Source: Monoraphidium neglectum (taxonomy: Eukaryota > Chlorophyta > Chlorophyceae > Sphaeropleales > Selenastraceae). Taken from it: DNA of 11,797 nt. Below the pieces are notes generated by a model. It made no database searches. It saw only the letters and a list, made by a program, of their open reading frames with translations, and had not been told where the DNA came from. Shown piece after piece: positions 8,346-11,797 of the stretch (its first letter is position 1; every line of letters begins with the position of its first letter). Made by a program: the position numbers and the translations under genes. Location of the stretch: positions 1-11,797 of the forward strand of contig NW_014012945.1 of NCBI RefSeq assembly GCF_000611645.1, given 5' to 3'.

Positions 8346-8519
8346 CCCACCAGGACTTGCTGTTGACTACGAATCAGGCTCCTTGCGGTGCCTCTCCGCG
8401 TATCGTGACTTTAATACTTGGCTAGTCTCAAACTCCCTTTCGCGCTGATTCATCCCAAGATCAGCCACTCGCCTGGAATAGCCTTGCCTCCCGCGGCACA
8501 CATCGCCAGGCTAGCAGCT

Positions 8520-10299
8520 ATGGGCGACCCTGTGGATTTGGGACAGTGGAAGGGTAAGCATGCGACCATGCCCAAGGGGCGAGAGCTACCGTTCGTGCAG
8601 CTCGTGTGCGACGCGCATCACCGCACACATCCTTGCCACCACGCCGTCGACAACCATGCACCCCCTACTGCCCAGGCATCTTCGACTGGAGTATGAAGTT
8701 CCAAGATGGCACACGCCCCACAGACTACACTGCTGTTGAGATGTCTCCAGAAAAGAAGGAATGGTGAGCGGAGTCTTGCCAGTCGCACACGGGTGTGCTG
8801 GCTGGGCGCAGCTGGGTACCATCCTGGAAGACCCATGCTGCCTCAGCAGCAGCAGAATATCAGCACCGAAAGCCGCGAATTGCGTCAGCCCACATCGAAG
8901 CACCCGGCGCGGCCAGCCATCCGCTACGGAGGTGGTGGCGGCTACCGCACGCACACATCTCCTCGGCCGACACCCCCTCCCCCTTGGTTGCCTCCGCGCA
9001 AAAGCTTCCATCCGCAAACTCACGCGCCCTTTTCTCCTCATTACACGGCACTTGCCCAATAGGTTGGAAAAAGCCATGCGGGAGCTGATGAAGGACCTGG
9101 GGGAGCGCACCAAAGAGATAAAGGCCGCCCTTGACACCCCGACAGCCGCCCCCACCTCCACCCCCGACGGAGACGCCGAGGCGCAAGCAGACGCAGCCGC
9201 AGCAGAGGGGACCTCTCTGAAGGAGAAGGAGGCGCTCCTGGACGAGCTGGTGGAGATCGTGGAGAGCATCGACCAGGCGCGGGACCTGCACAAAGTGGGC
9301 GGCCTCGAGACGCTGCTGTCCCTCATGCGCTGCCCGCACCCCTCCCTGCGCTGGCGCGCCGCCGAGGTCGCCGCCACCTGCATGGCCGGCAACCCGCCGG
9401 TGCAGCGCTGGTTCATGGACGGCGGCGCCGCGCCGGCGCTGATGGCGATGGCGGGCGACGGCGACGCGGCGTGCCGCACCAAGGCGCTGCTGGCGCTGTC
9501 TGCGATGGTGCGGCACTACCGGCCGGGGCTTGAGGCGTTCCGCCTGGCGGGCGGCCTGGGGAAGCTGCTGGACGCCATCGGCGCGGCGCCATCGGGCGCC
9601 GGCGGTACGCAGTCGGCAGAGCAGCAGGAGCACCAGCAGCAGCAGGCGGTGGCAGCGGCGGCGGCGTCGGGCAGTGGAGGCAGGGAGGACGAGGCAGAGG
9701 ACGAGGCCGGGGCCGAAGCGGCGGCCGCGAGGAGGCGGCTGCGGCGCAAGGCGCTCGCCCTGCTGCAGTACGTGCTGACTCAACACCCTGCTGACTGCGC
9801 CGCGGCGGCGGAGCTCGGCGCCGTCGAGGCGCTCGAGGCGCAGCTGAGGGATCCCGCCGCGGGCAGCGACCTGCGCGCCGCGGCGCTGGAGGTTTTGGTT
9901 GAGATCGCCAGCCACCCTGATGGGTGGGGCGCGGTCAAGGCGCGCGAGCCGGGGCTGCAGGCGCTGGTCGCTGACCTGGCGCGCGCACACGGCGCGCTGA
10001 GCGAGGACGACCGGGCGGCGGACGCGGAGGAGGGGGCGGCGCTTGCGGCGCTGGGGGCGCTGCTGGCGGCGCCGGCTGCGCCAAAGGCAGCGAAGGCAGC
10101 TGCGGGCGATCACGTGGATTTAGACCCTTGGCAGGACGGGCAGGAGCAGAGCAAGACGGTCCCGGTCGGCGCGGGCGCAGGGGCGGCAGGTGCGGCCGTG
10201 GCCGGGGCCGGCGCCGGCTCCGGGGGCCAGCAGGGGCAGTCGGCGCAGCGGCGGGAGCAGCAGCAGCCGTTAGCGCTGGGGCCGCCGCCGGCGCGGTGA
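8520..10299 (+). CDS. FES1: Fes1/HspBP1-type Hsp70 nucleotide-exchange factor, three exons
   Basis: Exons: 8520-8553, 8676-8763, 9063-10299; stop TGA at 10297-10299; 452 residues. Introns (GTAAGC...CAG, GTGAGC...TAG) split Gly12 and Trp41, and joining restores the Fes1 N-terminus: GQWKGIFDWSMKFQDGTRPT, then SPEKKEWLEKAMREL. In this family the armadillo-repeat protein binds the Hsp70 ATPase lobe and drives ADP release, in the cytosol or nucleus. Armadillo core: LVEIVESIDQARDLHKVGGL (103-122), LRWRAAEVAATC near 136-147 (close to the same segment of HspBP1), RTKALLALSAMVRHYRPGLEAF, then RKALALLQYVL and LRAAALEVLVEIASHP. A ~50-residue Gln/Ala/Glu-rich insert (214-263) interrupts the repeats. The C-terminal ~75 residues are Ala/Gly/Gln-rich and hold a DLDPW segment of unknown meaning. 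Start chosen: first in-frame ATG, with G at -3 and +4. Heat-shock-element-like sites lie upstream and TGTAA lies 87 bases past the stop. Confidence 0.93.
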
Positions 10300-10385
10300 T
10301 GGGTCTGAATGATGTTGGCTTGCGCCAGCTGTGCTGGCCACCCTATATGATGGTTCTCAGGCTGCTTTGGGTCGTTCGGCCGTCA

Positions 10386-10390
10386 TGTAA
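10386..10390 (+). terminator. TGTAA polyadenylation signal of the FES1 gene
   Basis: TGTAA is the standard near-poly(A) signal of chlorophyte green algae, normally about 10-20 bases before cleavage. It stands 87 bases after the FES1 stop on the same strand, a plausible short 3'UTR. Cleavage near 10400-10410 is inferred. Confidence 0.7.
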
Positions 10391-11699
10391 CTAGTTTTTG
10401 TGCCCAACATTTTGCACAGCCAGATTTCAAAGCTCTGCTGCTACAACTACTATTGATTCTGCGAAGACGTATTCGAGCAACACATGGGTTGAACTGAGGT
10501 GTCTGCTGGCGCCGCCCGTGCTGGGCTGGCTGCTACTGTCGGCCAGCCGGTGGGTTGCTGCTGCCCATTGGACCTAGTGATGCAGAGAGAAGGTGCCGCA
10601 CTGCGGTAGCAGCGCACCCTAACGCAACCCCTAGATGTTGGCAATGCAGCAATGCGCTGCCCTTGGCTGGAGCGCGCCAATCCTGGCATCTTCAGCCTGC
10701 GTTGCCTCTTGATGCATGCTCAACCCACACTTTCCCAGCTGTGTTTAAGTGGGGACTTTTGAGCGCAACTGATATCTATCCTCAGTGGGTCGGTGTGCGG
10801 ACGGAGTTGTGGCCAACTCCAAGTTGAGCGGCGGCGCATGCAGCGCGGCTTCTTTTGAGCGGCGTGCCAAGGCCACCATGTATGGGTCCAGCAAAGCCTG
10901 TGGAGTCATTTGCCGTAAATTCTCTGGAAGTCAATCGCCAACTTGATAAGGGAAGACATGTAGCAGGAACCTCCTCAGACCTATGATATCATAATGGACA
11001 AAACTCAATCACTTTTGGGCCGGCTTGAATCCCAGGCCACTGCTTGCGAGGTGCTCATGCCTTGCTCTGCTCATCTGCCAAACGCTGTGCATTGAATTTC
11101 GCAGCATGGCACGCAGCGGCAAGACAGCACTTGATATCCAGCCAAACGCGTCTTCCTGCTTTGATCAACCTAATCTGGGTTACACACAACACGCACGCGG
11201 AGCGAGCCTGGAAACTTCGGCCGTTGACCTGTTCTTACTGCGAATTTTACTGTTGAGCCGAAATTTTGGGGCGCAAGGAACATATTCGGGGGTTTTCATG
11301 CTACAGAGGTTCTGAGCTGTGCCTCGCGACTTCGGCACGACCTTGATTCATCACCCCTGCGCGTGTGACCCCGGAGGTTCATCCACACCACCCCGATCAG
11401 CACCATCCGCGAACGTGAGCTGATGCACGCGCATGTCATGTATTCAAAGCTAGTCTGACTCTGCCGCCGCTGCTCTGCTAAGGCGTGACCGCGGGTGCGC
11501 GAACCGCTGGTGGTGGTCACCCGCAGGCCCCGCTCTCTTGTACTAGTGCTAGCGTCCACATTACTGTTTGACAGCTGTTGAGCTTCAGCCGGGCGCTGCA
11601 ACTGCCGTCTGTGCAGCCCGATGCTGACTAGCCTGAGCTGTGCTGCTTTACTGCGAGGAGGCTGCATTCTGACACGCCAGTGCGCCACCCACTTCCCCT

Positions 11700-11797
11700 A
11701 TCAAGCGACTCCCTCTGCAGCCCCAAAGAGACACCGTTCCCCTGTCTTCATCTCATCATCTCCACCCAACCCCTGCCCTGACTCCACCACTCTCCAG
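11700..11797 (+). other. Probable 3' splice-acceptor tract at the window edge
   Basis: A C/T-rich run of about 95 bases, with a branch-point-like CCTGAC at 11776-11781, ends in CTCTCCAG at the final base. It resembles the acceptors used in CDSP32. If real, the exon of another plus-strand gene starts just outside the window. No upstream exon could be identified inside it. Confidence 0.35.

Larger units (their letters stand above)
7480..8519. other. Intergenic region: CDSP32 3' flank and FES1 upstream region
   Basis: No gene recognised. The first part should be the CDSP32 3'UTR; no TGTAA exists on the plus strand here, and TGTATATG at 7621-7628 is the nearest variant. G-runs of seven and nine bases lie at 7760-7766 and 7781-7789. 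The right third is less GC-rich, carries the two heat-shock-element-like sites and should be the FES1 promoter. No clear TATA box. Confidence 0.6.
10300..11797. other. Intergenic region to the window end
   Basis: Holds the short FES1 3'UTR up to about 10400, then roughly 1.4 kb of lower-GC sequence without a recognisable coding exon, RNA gene or repeat. Open frames (for example 11025-11315 plus, 11688-11296 minus) lack the G/C third-position bias and any familiar motif. The last ~95 bases become strongly pyrimidine-rich. Confidence 0.6.

Noticed and set aside
8860..10113. 417-codon open frame, minus strand
   Set aside because: It is antisense to FES1 exon 3, Arg/His/Gln-rich, and has no family features; high GC leaves few stop codons.
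11296..11688. 130-codon minus-strand open frame
   Set aside because: Codon use lacks the G/C third-position bias of the confident genes and no motif or family is recognisable.

Overview
The window reads as nuclear DNA of a GC-rich green alga (core chlorophyte, probably Chlorophyceae). The genes are broken by GT-AG introns of about 120 to 500 bases with C-rich acceptor tracts. Coding exons use mainly G or C at third positions, and proteins carry Ala/Gly/Gln/Ser low-complexity inserts. One gene is followed by the chlorophyte poly(A) signal TGTAA, and one product is a chloroplast stress thioredoxin of the plant/algal CDSP32 type. Species cannot be fixed from the sequence.

Layout. 1-2121: no confident gene; one weak minus-strand exon candidate (120-449), a C-rich tract (1111-1194), and the 3' flank of the next gene. 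2122-4708, minus: five-exon gene for a 606-residue TPR protein of the RMDN (regulator of microtubule dynamics) type with a long Gln/Ser-rich N-terminal half. 4709-5114: divergent intergenic region with a TATA-like element placed for the minus gene. 5115-7479, plus: five-exon CDSP32-like protein of 332 residues with two thioredoxin folds. 7480-8519: 3' flank plus upstream region of the next gene, with two heat-shock-element-like sites. 8520-10299, plus: three-exon Fes1/HspBP1-type Hsp70 nucleotide-exchange factor of 452 residues, with TGTAA 87 bases after the stop. 10300-11797: no gene recognised; the window closes on a pyrimidine-rich stretch ending in CAG that resembles a 3' splice site.

All three gene models were assembled by hand. 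Every junction keeps frame and restores a conserved family segment, which is the main support for them. Two of the genes fit protein and redox stress handling (CDSP32 in the plastid, Fes1 in the cytosol). The third is a TPR adaptor; nothing shows that the three act as one pathway. I found no mobile element, CRISPR, tRNA, rRNA or new multi-gene system. The most interesting signals are the altered cysteine motifs in both thioredoxin domains and a dense CATGCATG cluster inside a CDSP32 intron.
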